Assembly: GCA_023374025.1 (NCBI GenBank)
Contig: SIJG01000001.1
Location: 3,681,946 to 3,745,945, forward strand
Direction of reading: 5' to 3'
Origin: Heterodera schachtii
Lineage: Eukaryota; Nematoda; Chromadorea; Rhabditida; Heteroderidae
Length of the DNA stretch: 64,000 bases
Part shown: piece by piece, positions 12,398 through 22,691 of the stretch
Position numbering within the stretch: the first letter of the stretch is position 1
How the letters are laid out: each line of letters starts with the position of its first letter
Position numbers and translations under genes: made by a program
The notes under the pieces: generated by a model
What the model was told of the DNA's origin: nothing
The model's database searches: none
Seen by the model: only the letters and a program-made list of their open reading frames with translations

Positions 12398-13092
12398 GGA
12401 ACGAATGGGATGGCGATTCGTGCACACCTCCGAAGAACGAACTGTGCTGCCTGCTGATGTATTAAAAGAGGATGTTTGTAAATCACTTGGCCCTGAGTTG
12501 CCTCTCTGTATATTCACTGGTCAAAATAACTTATTTTGTATGTTATTTCGATTCACTATTGTGCATTTCCTAAATCTTGGCAGACCTGGAATAAACTAAT
12601 TCTTTATGTGTTGTGAGTGCGTTGATTCGAGTGTGCGGCGGTTTTTTAGCGCAATAACCAAATGACCTATTTGCACCAGTTTCCCTGCATTATTTTGGTA
12701 CTGAAGTGTCAATTTTCACTTGGACCCAGTTGTCCCAGTGCTCTGATGGCATCGGCTCGACTTTATTCTTTGATTTTTAGACTTCGCTCGTCAAGTGTTT
12801 TCGAATGATACCAAATTTGTCCGAATTTGACCGTTTTAAAAGGTCAGGAGCCGGCAATGGTAAAGAATTGTGGTCCCTAATTTAACTTTTTTATTTCGGG
12901 CTCGAACCCCATTTTAAGAGGTTTTCGAGGGTGCTGATTACGAATTTGAACTCGAACCCCGGACCAGAATTCGAACAAAAATTTGAAAGAATTTTTTAAT
13001 AAAAGTTAAAACTGGGCAAGTTTTGGTGCAAATTACTCATTTTTATCCAATAAATAATTGAAGCATTATTTTACATCAAAATAAATAGTTGT

Positions 13093-13310
13093 TGAAACAT
13101 ATGAACGAGCGGGGAAGCTTTTGAGGGAAAAACTATGGGGCGGGCCGGCTTTGAACCGGCGTCTCTGGCTTTCCGGACCAGTGTTCTACCAGCTGAACTA
13201 CCGACCCTGCCCTCTCCAGCTCCCCACTTTGCTCGATCATATAGGATCAATTGTTGCCTCAATTGATCCATTAATCTTCCTCTCGGGGAAGCTTCTTCTT
13301 CTCTATCTCA
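13093..13310 (-). repeat. LTR-like direct repeat A (3' LTR on the minus strand)
   Basis: 218 bases beginning TGAAACATATG and ending TATCTCA on the plus strand. It matches 13480-13697 without a visible difference. It contains the tRNA-like gene at 13136-13207. Confidence 0.8.
13136..13207 (-). tRNA. tRNA-like gene in LTR A (anticodon position reads GGA; C33)
   Basis: 72 bases fold as a full cloverleaf: acceptor GGGTCGG/CCGCCCC (6 of 7 pairs), D stem GTTC/GAAC with AGCTGGTA loop, anticodon stem CTGGT/GCCAG with loop CCGGAAA, four-base variable region, T stem GCCGG/CCGGC with loop TTCAAAG, discriminator A. A run of five T follows after three bases, a Pol III stop. Position 33 is C instead of the near-invariant U. 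A GGA anticodon would specify Ser, but there is no long variable arm. It is therefore probably a tRNA-derived promoter/transcript, not a decoding tRNA. Confidence 0.6.
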
Positions 13311-13658
13311 TTCCGGGCCTCTCTTATGGACGTCCTCGTCCATTCTCTTCTTCTCTGCGTCAGCTGCTGCTCGGCTGAAGGTTGCAGATTCGATCACTTC
13401 CAGTGCCAGCTTTATCCTCTCTCTTCTTTTTCGCTTCTCTGCTGCTGCTGGGTGAACTGGAAGCCGCCAAGGGTCGCCATGAAACATATGAACGAGCGGG
13501 GAAGCTTTTGAGGGAAAAACTATGGGGCGGGCCGGCTTTGAACCGGCGTCTCTGGCTTTCCGGACCAGTGTTCTACCAGCTGAACTACCGACCCTGCCCT
13601 CTCCAGCTCCCCACTTTGCTCGATCATATAGGATCAATTGTTGCCTCAATTGATCCAT
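13308..13658 (-). CDS. Short open frame running from the 5' LTR through the TRIM interior
   Basis: 116 codons starting MDQLRQQLILYDRAKWG in the LTR, crossing the tRNA-like gene and ending at the far LTR edge. The part outside the LTR (about 57 codons) is strongly charged and Ala-rich (AAAEKRKRRERIKLALEV...). I recognise no domain; it may be a gag relic or chance. Confidence 0.25.
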   Translation of the reverse strand: MDQLRQQLILYDRAKWGAGEGRVGSSAGRTLVRKARDAGSKPARPIVFPSKASPLVHMFHGDPWRLPVHPAAAEKRKRRERIKLALEVIESATFSRAAADAEKKRMDEDVHKRGPE

Positions 13659-13697
13659 TAATCTTCCTCTCGGGGAAGCTTCTTCTTCTCTATCTCA
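13480..13697 (-). repeat. LTR-like direct repeat B (5' LTR on the minus strand)
   Basis: Second 218-base copy. Zero observed differences from repeat A implies a recent insertion, because LTRs are identical when an element integrates. Confidence 0.8.
13523..13594 (-). tRNA. tRNA-like gene in LTR B (identical to that in LTR A)
   Basis: Same 72-base cloverleaf, A- and B-box motifs and T-run as at 13136-13207, displaced by 387 bases. Confidence 0.6.
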
Positions 13698-14062
13698 TTG
13701 TTAAATGAATTAGAAGCTTTTACCCCAGAAAAACGCATCCTTGGAAAAAAGTTTTCAACTTTTTGTTCGAATTCGGGTCCGGGGTTCGGAATTAGACAAA
13801 TCCGCTTTCAGATCCGTAATCAGCACCCTCGAAAACCCGTTAAAATGGGTTTCGAGCCCGAAATAAAAAAATAAATTTAAAAAAAAATAAATTCGGGACC
13901 ACATTCTTTACCATTGCCCATTTTTAAGCTTTTCTATCGTTCTCAGCACCTAAGAAAACCTATAAAAGTGTTTTTGTGCGATTTTGAGCCGATACCGTAT
14001 TCGGCAATTTTTCCCAAATTGTTTTGACCTTGGTTTTTTAATTTCTCCATTTTTTTTAAGGA

Positions 14063-17000
14063 ATGTCGAATCAAGATAATTCAGAAACTACAAATATTGA
14101 GAGTTTTCAAGCACCAGTATTGGAGCTTGGCGATCAACCTTCGAAGGAATTTCTAGAGCTTTTTTCAAGATTGGACTCATTGATCAGTGGGGAACTTATT
14201 GAAAAAGCATGGAAGCAATACGACACAGTCGGCCAACAGATTATTTTGGAGGCATCCAAACATTAGTATCCTTTGTAATTATATTTTTAGGGCAACCGCT
14301 TTTCTTGGATGGCCTGTGCATTTTTTACTACTGTTTGGCAGGCGACACCATTTGGACAAGAGCTCATCTGCAGATACTCCCTTTCTAAATTACTCTCCGT
14401 TTGTGAAATCACCGTACTTGAGTTTTTCGACAAGCTTAACAGTTGGGTGGAACTAATTTCCGCTTCTCGTCGGCTTTTCGATCATGTAAGGCGTGTTCAG
14501 TCCAATCTGGCAGTGGCTGCTGTGGTCTTCAAAAAAGTTTTTTTTTGGCATCATACGTTACTCGACCATTTTTTAAGTTTCTTCCCATTTTTCGACGCGT
14601 ATTTGTCGATGACACTCAACAAACTTCAACAATAATTCCGTCTCAAAAGGCCAAATACAAAGATCCGTTCGATGATCTCTCGTGTTCTTCGCTCTTTGAT
14701 TTTATATGGACATTATTTGTAGCCTTACGAAGTTTGTTTTTAGAAAAGAAGTTTATACTTCAGATTAATTGATTAATTAATCCTTTGTTATTTCATAATC
14801 ATGCCGCCTTTACAGAACAATTCAGCCAATCTCAAGAAGACTTGTTGTGTTCGTTTCACCTCCTTTTGTGTTTGGTTGACTATGTTTTTGATGCTCTTCA
14901 GCGCGTTGGGCAGCAGAGACTGTTGTGTTCTTCGTTTGGTCATTTGTTCTGAAATGATTTTGGTAAAATTTTGTTTTAGTCCGATCTCTCTGTTCCGATG
15001 GTCGGTCTTCACTTGAGTTTCTCTGTGATGAGTTTGACGGAGTTATTTTGGAGGCTAAGCATTTGCAAATTCATTGGCTGTACCCCCGGCTTAACAAATT
15101 GTCGGCAGAAGCGGAGATTGTTGGTTATGGAGCAGCCAACGGCGGATTGTTATTTAACATCGATGAGAATAGGTCTTTTGGCATCTTTTTTCAATATATT
15201 TTGTTCTTTGAAGAAGAATGTTTGACCAGCTTTACACCGAAGCATTGATGGTCCGTTCTGAAATCGATGAGCGAATGTTTTTGGTGCATTTTCTACAGAA
15301 TTTTCAGTTGCTTTATGATCCTCAATTTGATGGTGGGTGTACTTTTTTGATCAATGTTATCTTTTTCATTCTTCAGAGCAAGCTGTGTCATTTTTATTAA
15401 AGTTTGGCGATTTTGAAAAACGACCTATAAACGCCCAATTAATGATCAAAATGACCTCACAAAATTGTTTCGAGAAGCTAAGCAAGCACAAGACAAATAG
15501 CAGACCTCCATTCGTCGGCAAATCATATGTTATAACCACAGAAGTAACTTATTTTCATATTCAAAGCTTTTGGAAGAAGTACGTTTACGTCATTTCTCGA
15601 ATGTCGTTTTAAGACTATGTTTTAACAATTTTAGAATATCATCTTATAATTCTTTATCATTGTACGATGAAAACGGTTTAAATTAACAAAAACAAATAAA
15701 TTAAAAATTTGGCATGGTATGTGAGATATTTTTTGAGCGAGAAAGGAAAGAATCGCAATAAGGTTTTATGATATTGGACGGAGGCTGGATTCCGAAACGA
15801 CCTGTAGCCCAAGAAGTCATTTATATTTGTAAGTATAAAATGTTAATTTTAGACAATTTGTCCAAGCGCATTGTCTTCGGATGAGCAAAACGAAGCACAA
15901 AAGATTCGCAATTTGTTGTCGTCATTTAAGGGAATCGAAGACGATCTTCTTGGTTATTTGTTCGAAGACTGTTTGGAAAATCCAAAAGAATTTGTTGCAG
16001 ACCAAGGCAAAAATCACCACATTTATCAACTCTATTTTATTTTCTTATCTACAAATTTCAGTTGAAACTTGGTCCCGGAATTTTGCCTGCAAAGCTGCCA
16101 AAGAAATCGCTTTGAATTCCAAATTTGACAGCGAATTTCAATCAGAAATTGCCATGCGAATAACCGAAGTAGGGAAAAAGAGCATTTTAAGTTAGTAATA
16201 AAACAATTTCAGATAGAATTATTCTTTTATTACCTGCTGCAAAAAGTTGTAACCAATGACAGAGAAAGAACAGTGAATACGGGCATGGAAAGGCATTTGG
16301 ATTTGGGGGTATGCAAATAATAAAAATTAATTGGTAAGGGAACGAGGAATCTAATTTATTTGCTATAATGCTTCGTTTAATTTGCTTTATTTAATTTTAG
16401 GTGATCTTTCAGAACTTGGATTTTTTGGCTTCCGTTTTTCTCTGTTCGTCCGAATTGATTTTGTTTGCTTGCAATAGTCAACGACATTTCCCATGGACAA
16501 TGGAACTTTTTCGGGACGTCGTTTCGCCTATTTCTTTTTACAAAATCTTTGGATTGGTCGTTGGGGCGAACACCGGACTTAGCAGAGAAGCAGTGAACCA
16601 TCTGAACAGAGTGGGGGGGGGGGGGAGAATGCCGTGCCATTTAGGAAAGTCCACAATCAGATCGAAGAGAGCGTTTTGGAAGAATTTGCATGGGCAAAGA
16701 ATTCTCAGCTTTGGTCCGTCCTCAACCTTAGTCATTCGTTCGATGCCTACGGCGAACCTTCGCCCGTGCCCGCCTCACTCATTTTGGGCCCTTCTTCCGC
16801 CTCGTACATTCAGCGCAGCATTGACCTTTCTCCTCCCATCATCATTTTCTTTAAAAAGGTAACTTTGCTCACAATCAGTGTTTTATGGCGCTGGGCACCA
16901 ATCACATGCCGTTTTAGGTTTACCATTTGGCTGCGATCCGTCTTTCCGATCTTTGTGAACGTTTACGTGTTGCGGACGAACTGATCCGGCACAAAGCTTG

Positions 17001-17832
17001 GACTCTCTTCGAGGTACGTTTTCCAGAAGAAGGGTCACGGCGGTTGTCCGATATTTCGGACGAATCAAATAGAAATTGGCAATTTTAGCACGTTTTCCGA
17101 ACAAAAACCCATCTTTTGATGGGCCGTCACTTGGACCAGCTTCTGATGTGTGTGCTGTACATAATCGCAAAGATTTGCTTGTTGGACACCACTTTTCAGG
17201 AGATAATGTGATGATACGAACACAAACCATCGAACTTTGCATTAATTTCAACATTTCCTTTTTAGGTTTCATTATCGCCGTCAACCTCAAGCGACGAGTC
17301 GAATTTACAGAACGGTCCTAATGGAAGACGGAAACTCATCGGAGGATGAGCCGGAAAAGAATTACGACGACTTAATAAGGTGGACGGCGGTGAAGCATCT
17401 CCGAATTGGAATGTTTGAATTTAGCTTTTACAATCGAGTCTTTGTGAATTGCGTCAAAGATATTGTCAAAGTGTTACATTCTCCCGGGTCTGACGGCAAA
17501 GAGGTTGAATATGGCATTACGGCATGGCTTACCTTGGCTTTTGCTTCAGAATATCGGTCCGCTGATCCCATTTCCGAAAATCTCGCTGAATCCGTTGTCC
17601 CCCTTCAAAATGATCGCCGACCGAGTCAATGTCATGTCAATGTCGCAATATGCACAGAATGTGGCCCCCCCTCAGCAAATTTCGGCCTCTGTCCCGCGCG
17701 GCCGTTACACTTTCCATCAGTCACCTTCGAAGGTGTGCAAAAGCATTCAATGTGAATCCCATTGAGGCAAATTACATTAATTAGGACCTGAAAAGCATTA
17801 ACGCACTGATTGGCTGTCCGCCCATTCTTTGA
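14063..17832 (+). CDS. lin-35: Retinoblastoma-family pocket protein (LIN-35/p107/p130-like)
   Basis: Transcriptional repressor that binds E2F and DREAM-complex partners and restrains the cell cycle. The ATG at 14063 follows TTTTAAGGA, a possible SL acceptor. N-terminal fold: FSWMACAFFTTVWQATPFGQ, LSKLLSVCEITVLEFFDKL, QSNLAVAAVVFKK, SLFDFIWTLFVALRS, LLCSFHLLLCLVDYVFDALQ, SEIDERMFL. Pocket A spans about 16200-16850 (ELILFACNSQRHFPWTMELF). Pocket B spans about 16900-17450 (VYHLAAIRLSDLCERLR, GRHLDQLLMCVLYIIAK, HYRRQPQASSRIYRTVLM, FYNRVFVNCVKDI). The C terminus has ISLNPLSPFKMI and SPSKDLKSINALIG, ending TGA at 17830. The Asn that in human RB contacts LxCxE peptides appears kept in FYNRVF. One early intron at 14252-14290 needs a GC donor (ATTTTGGAG then GCATCC) to join ILE to GNRFSW. 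Poly(A) signal at 17921. Confidence 0.88.
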
Positions 17833-17942
17833 ATGAATGCGAAGTTTCAAATGATTTGGATTTTTCCAATCATTTCTCAACACATTCCATGTATTAATTA
17901 ATATTTTCAAACTTTGCAAAAATAAATTCTTTAATGAATAAA

Positions 17943-20340
17943 TCAACATATTTTGCACGATCTTTTGCAGAACAATTTCATAAACTTGGACCCCTTCTCG
18001 CACTCGCCGTTCTGTGCCCAATAAGTGCAGAAATGGTTCCTGTCAATGCACGACTGCAGTTGGTCCGCTAAATCAATGATTTATCATCGTTTTCGGCACT
18101 TTTTCTTAACTCACTTCGCTCTCTTTCCTTTTCATCACAGAAACCGCACGATTTGCGGCAATAATGGCGCATATATTTGGCAGAGTGCACACAATGGCCC
18201 AACCGTTCCCACATTTCGCAGTGCGCGTTAAGGTCCACGCATCGCTCTCTCCCACTGATTTTGCTGAGTCCCCTCGTCCTCCCGCCTTTCGGTGTGCCAT
18301 TGCCTGCAAATTGAACAGCGATTGGTGTGTTTTCGCTTTTGTGCCTTGCCTTTGTTATGCCTCCGTTCGCCCCGCGTTGACCAAATGGACAAAGTGATGA
18401 ACTTCTTGGCCACATTTGGCCACTTCGTTCTCCTCTCCTTTGGCTTCGTTTTGTTTCGGAATGCCAAATGCGTCGTCGTTTTCTCTGGCTCCGTTTCCGT
18501 CTCTGTCGTTGCCGCTGTCTCTTCCGTTGTGCCTCTCTCTGTCTCTTCCGTCGTCGTCTCCGTCTCTGCCCCGTCGTCCGTCGTCGTCTCTTCCGTTTGC
18601 TCTGTCGTTTCCTCTTCCCCCGTCGTTGGTTCGCTCTCTTCCGTCGTCGTTTGCTCCTCCGTCTGCGTCGTCTTCGTTTCCGCCGTCGTTTCGCTTGTCC
18701 GCTTCGGTGCCGTCGTCGTCGTTTCCGTCGCTGGGCCTTCGCTGTCGCATCGGTACAATTTGTTCACTTTCATCGCATCGATTTCACTCAATTTGTGCCT
18801 AAATTCGTCCTCTGATTTCTTTGCCCAATTTCCCTTCAAACCTTTGTCCAATTTCCACGCTTTTCGACTTCTTAGAAATGCAATTGTCAGAATGCCCCCT
18901 CCCTTTTCCCAAACCGGCACAATCGTCGCCCTTCCATTGCGTGAAAATGCCAATTTGTGGTAATGCATCACCGAGCCGTAGTCATACGGCATTCCAAGAG
19001 GGTCGATGATTTTCTTTGGGTACTTCTCGAAGTTTCGCAGCATTCCCGGCCGCACATTGTCCTCCAAAAGATCCACGTATTCGTCTCGGTCTGTGCGCGA
19101 ATGTTCGTGGAAAAAGCCCAACGCATGCATCTGAACAGAGGGGGGGGGGGGGGGGATGAATCGGTGGCAAAGTTCGATTGGACATGCCAATTCGTGGGCA
19201 ATGATTCCCTTGGAGAAGCATTTGTCCACCTCCAAAGACACCGTCTGATTTCCCCCCGCTCTTCCGACGTACGAAGAGCACCTGACAAAGGGACCGACCG
19301 CCGCTTTTCATGCCAAAACCACGCCTTACGCACCCCAATCCGAAGTTCCGTCTCACATAAATGAAGTCGGATTCGGTACTTTGTCTCGGGACGAAGCGAA
19401 TGCACGTTTTGCCTTAAGGCATTGGCCCTTTTTTTCTTTCGTTTGGCCAATCCTTCCCTTCCAAATTGCGACTTGCCTTTGTATTCGTCAAATGCGCTGG
19501 CAATGGCGGCTCTTTGACTGGAAATGAGTCCATTTGTCTCCGTAGTGCCAACCCCTCACTCACAGCGCACTCATTCCCTCCTCAAGCATATACGGCACTC
19601 GCCCTTCGTGCCACAGTTTGTTCGGGTACGTTTGAGTGTTCAACGAACTGTAATACTATGGTAATGGGACGATTATCTGTTCAAATGTAGCAAAGAAAAT
19701 CAGCGCATGTCAAAAATTCCTTTTTTGTCCTTCCTTTGGTTTTTCCTTTGCTTTTTGGCCTCTCATTAATTTTTTATTTCATTGGCATACAAAAATGAAC
19801 TGAACTGATCAATCCCTTAATTAGGCTTACCCCCCCCCCCCAAGTGACGTTAACTTTCACTTACTGGCTGAGAAAAGATCCGATCAAAGTCCCCTTTTGT
19901 CCGTTGTCGTCCTTCGTCAGCTACGGACATTTGTCGTAAATTGCCAATTGTCTGTGAGTTTTGGTCGGCTTTCGTTGTCGGAGGAGCGGTCATTCCGAGG
20001 ATATCGCCTTGAGAATGATTAAACCTTCTTTTATGAACAAATCACGCAATCATTCGCTTCCCTTTTCATTTATTACCTTCGAATAATTCGTAGTTCAAAA
20101 TCGAGTCCAAATCCTTCAAAGTCGGTTTTTGGGCTAAAATTAAATTGGTTTTAGCAAAGCCCAATTAATTCGACGGGTCATTCGCTCACTCGGAGTTTTC
20201 TCCGCGAGATCGAAATCCTCGGGGAGGAGAAAGTGTTCAGCAATTTCTGTGGGAATAAAGTAATTAAAGAATGTATTAAGAGGAAATGGAAATGCCAAAA
20301 AACACCCAATGAAAAAAGCGGAGAAAACCAAAAAGCCAAC
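17943..20340 (-). CDS. Astacin metalloprotease (nematode NAS type) with two ShK domains
   Basis: Secreted zinc protease. Hydrophobic segment near 20250-20340 ([19 protein letters not shown]), then propeptide ([37 protein letters not shown]). The catalytic domain begins [17 protein letters not shown] and continues [49 protein letters not shown] joined to [19 protein letters not shown] (HExxHxxGxxHE), and the Met-turn [13 protein letters not shown] Thr/Glu-rich linker (about 18470-18740) precedes two ShKT domains: [17 protein letters not shown]... and [17 protein letters not shown]...CKRSCKIC, then TGA at 17943. Two introns use GC donors: AAAG|GCAAGT near 19485 and TTG|GCATGT near 19195, the second splitting the zinc motif. 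The start codon is unresolved. It is convergent with the pocket-protein gene. Confidence 0.9.
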
Positions 20341-20975
20341 TTTCGTATTCCTCGCGATTGATTGTGTATATTCTCTCGTCAAGTAAGGCGGTAGGACAAC
20401 AAAAAGACGAAAGGGAAATGAAAATGGAGAGAAAAAGGAGACGAGGAATTGGCGGCACAAAAGAAAGACGACAAAGCACCGATTTGACCCATCGGAATTG
20501 GCGGAACATTAGGAAAATGAGGCAAAATTGTTGGATGGAAAGGCCGATTAACACGAAACGAGCATGATTTGGCCAATCGTTGAAGCAAAGTCGGACAGGA
20601 CAGAAGAGCAGCCGAAGATAAATGGACGACGGAGGACGGACAATGAAAGCGATCGGAAGGGGGGGGGGAGAGGGAGGAGGGGCACTGATCGGAGAGAGTG
20701 GGGGGGGGCACCGATTGGGCCCGGCCCACTCACTCACTCACTCGCTCGGTCATCGCCCTTTGCTGAAACTCTCTCCAACCCTTCGCATTATGCACAAAAA
20801 TAGATGCCCCCCCCCCCCCCGTCGCGCAGTGTCTTTCTTCAACGACCCGCTGAACTGTGCTCCTCTGAAGCACTTCCCTACACTTCTCCGATCAGTCAAT
20901 GAATGTCCGTCCATGAGATACATTTCCTTCGCAGCTGCTGAAGACAGTCGGATGGACGGGAAAACGGACGGCCAC

Positions 20976-20998
20976 GGGGGGGGGGGGGGGGGGGGGGG
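20976..20998. repeat. Poly-G tract of 23 bases
   Basis: Uninterrupted G run, among the longest in the window; it lies between the astacin gene and the next candidate coding piece. Confidence 0.9.
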
Positions 20999-21212
20999 AG
21001 GGGTCAGTCAGTAGCCCCACCCCACCCAACCCAACAGACAGATAAAAAATAAAATTATAAAAATGAATCCTTTTTTTTGGCTAATGGACAGTTTTTATAT
21101 ATTGCGGTTCAAATTCTGATTTCAGAATCACTTTTACAGATTTTATTGTTTTTATTAACCTCAGTTTTCGGTATTTAATTTCGCTTCATTTTTTCTATTA
21201 ATTTCATAATTT

Positions 21213-21839
21213 ATTAATTTTTTTCGCCGCACGAAGTAACAGAACTTCCTGTTTTGACTTTTGTGAATGGAAAACTGAAAAATTTAAATTGGCAACATAT
21301 GATTTTTTGAGATAATTAGTCAATTTCACTTCCTTTTCAATTCCATGGAGTGAATTTGGTTTTTTGGTTCGGCTTGGCCCTTTTCTCCAGTGATTTTGGC
21401 CCCGTGCCATTCGCTCCGCCGGTCGTTTCCAAGGCGACGCCGTGTCAATGACCAATCCGTCGGTGAGGGCAAAGACAATCCAATAAAATTTTCCGGAAAG
21501 GAAGGCTTTTTGCACTTTCACTTTTCCTCCATTTCTTCGAAAATTGGTAAAGTCCAAATTCACTGCCCAAAATGTTCCAATTGGTGGCCAATGAACGAAA
21601 GAAAAGGCCAAATGAGAGGGAAAAAGTGCCGGAAATGACCAAGAAAAACAACGAACGGAGTAGGGGCAAAAGTGCACACTTTTACAGACAGTACGTGGGA
21701 AAGTCGAACATTTTTGGAGAGACACATTGCCAAAACGGACGATGGCCTGCCAAGAAGTCGGAGTTCGGTGCCACAATTCGGCGAGTCGAAAATTTGTGAA
21801 GATGAGGATATGAACATTTCGCAGGATGTCCGACTCCAA
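21213..21839 (-). CDS. Unrecognised open frame, possibly a 3' exon
   Basis: About 200 codons without a stop on the minus strand in mixed-composition sequence. It contains stretches that read like a folded protein (PPIGTFWAVNLDFTNF, KVKVQKAFLSGKFYWIVFAL, DGLVIDTASPWKRPAERM). An AATAAA lies close to its end. I recognise no family and no confident splice partners. It could be chance. Confidence 0.25.
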
Positions 21840-22029
21840 CCCGACGTCCGCTCAATTGGAATGGCAGCGCCAGCGGAGGGCCCGCGCGATGAGTGCCTCG
21901 GGCGCGTCGACCACTTCCGGGTTCTGTGCCGGGCCGGGCGGAATTGTGCAAAGACATGCCGAAATGCGATCATATTTACAGCATTGCCAAAGGGTAAAAT
22001 AAGGAAAAGACCGAACGAACGTTCAAAAA

Positions 22030-22566
22030 TTGGAGGTTTTAAACGCACGCGCGCGAGTGGACAGTTCAGTCTCAACAGCGAAACGAATGTCGCGGCCAAA
22101 TTCAACGCTGTCCCGTTTTGCAATGAACACTTTGGAGACGCGGAGAATGGACAACGACGGGCCGAAGGAGCGATTGGGACGAAGGACGACGAGGGCAAAA
22201 TCAGTGCCGACGAGTGGGGTAAAAGAAGGGAAGAAAAACAGAGACAGGAAAAGTAGAAGTTCGACATTTTGGGGGACAAATAATCGACGACAAAGAGTCG
22301 ACACTTTTTGGGACAAAGGATGGATAAGGCAAAAGAGTCGACACTTTTTGGGACAAAGGATGGATAAGGCAAAAGAGTCGACATTTTGTCCATTTGACAT
22401 TTCGATATTTATTACGAGCATTAAATTCTCAAAGTTGCAGAAAAGCGAGCGGATCAGAGAAGACAATGAAAAACTTCTGAACAAACTTCTCCAAATCGGC
22501 TTGAGATCGCCGCCGCGGTACGCTTCCTTTTCTGCTTCAAAACGAAAAAGCAAAGGCGAAAAATGA
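22030..22566 (+). CDS. Possible CFAP97/hemingway-like fragment (two exons)
   Basis: A basic Ser/Thr-rich piece (SVSTAKRMSRPNSTLSRF...RAKSVPTSG) ends at a GTAAAA donor near 22220. After an intron carrying 40-base tandem repeats, a CAG acceptor at 22440 opens KSERIREDNEKLLNKLLQIG, followed by RSPPRYASFSASKRKSKG and a stop. The (R)I.(R)(E)(D/N)N..LL..L pattern resembles the repeated helix of CFAP97/hemingway ciliary proteins. The resemblance is short, so confidence is low; upstream exons were not found. Confidence 0.3.
   Translation: MEVLNARARVDSSVSTAKRMSRPNSTLSRFAMNTLETRRMDNDGPKERLGRRTTRAKSVPTSGVKEGKKNRDRKSRSSTFWGTNNRRQRVDTFWDKGWIRQKSRHFLGQRMDKAKESTFCPFDISIFITSIKFSKLQKSERIREDNEKLLNKLLQIGLRSPPRYASFSASKRKSKGEK
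22287..22390. repeat. 40-base tandem repeat (about 2.5 copies)
   Basis: Units begin AAAGAGTCGACACTTTTTGG and end ATGGATAAGGCA. It lies in the proposed intron of the CFAP97-like fragment. Confidence 0.85.
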
Positions 22567-22691
22567 GAAAAATCAAATCGATGTAAAAAGAAAAGAGAAA
22601 GACGGAGGAAAAACGAACGAAATGAAAGAGAATTAATGGAAAATCAAATGGGAAAATCACTGATCAGAATTTTATTTAATTTTTAAATATA

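Larger units (their letters stand above)
9873..12627 (+). repeat. Segmental duplication, copy 1 (ORP gene plus 5' flank)
   Basis: Direct-orientation duplicate of 46357-49150, about 36.5 kb away. Identity is near complete through flank, exons, introns and 3' UTR. Differences are scattered substitutions, small indels and homopolymer length changes. Homology begins inside a foldback element and stops at the end of the 3' UTR (common GTTGATT). Confidence 0.9.
13093..13697 (-). mobile_element. TRIM-like non-autonomous LTR element with identical LTRs
   Basis: Two 218-base direct repeats (13093-13310 and 13480-13697), identical as far as I can read, flank a 169-base interior. Each repeat has TG...CA ends on both strands. 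The element is bordered by a 4-base direct repeat TTGT (13089-13092 and 13698-13701). On the minus strand the 5' LTR is followed at once by TGGCGACCCTTGGCGG, a primer-binding-site form (TGG start), and the 3' LTR is preceded by purine-rich AAGAGAGGCCCGGAA. Total size and lack of reverse transcriptase fit a TRIM. A tRNA-like gene with Pol III boxes lies in each LTR. The alternative is a tandem duplication of a tRNA-derived SINE, but this would not explain the TG/CA ends, target duplication and PBS position. Confidence 0.75.
12853..13924. repeat. Foldback element split by a TRIM-like insertion
   Basis: Left arm 12853-13000 (CAATGGTAAAGAATTGTGGT, then TTTCGGGCTCGAACCCC, GAGGTTTTCGAGGGTGCTGA) is repeated in inverse at 13755-13924 (TCAGCACCCTCGAAAACC, GGGTTTCGAGCCCGAAA, ACCACATTCTTTACCATTG). 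A GGTATCATTCGAAA-type core lies just outside, near 12798-12818. The 605-base LTR element sits in the loop, so it is the younger insertion. Confidence 0.75.

Noticed and set aside
13121..13708. Repeated plus-strand frames reading LWGGPALNRRLWLSGPVFYQ
   Set aside because: Translation of the tRNA-like region and LTR on the wrong strand.
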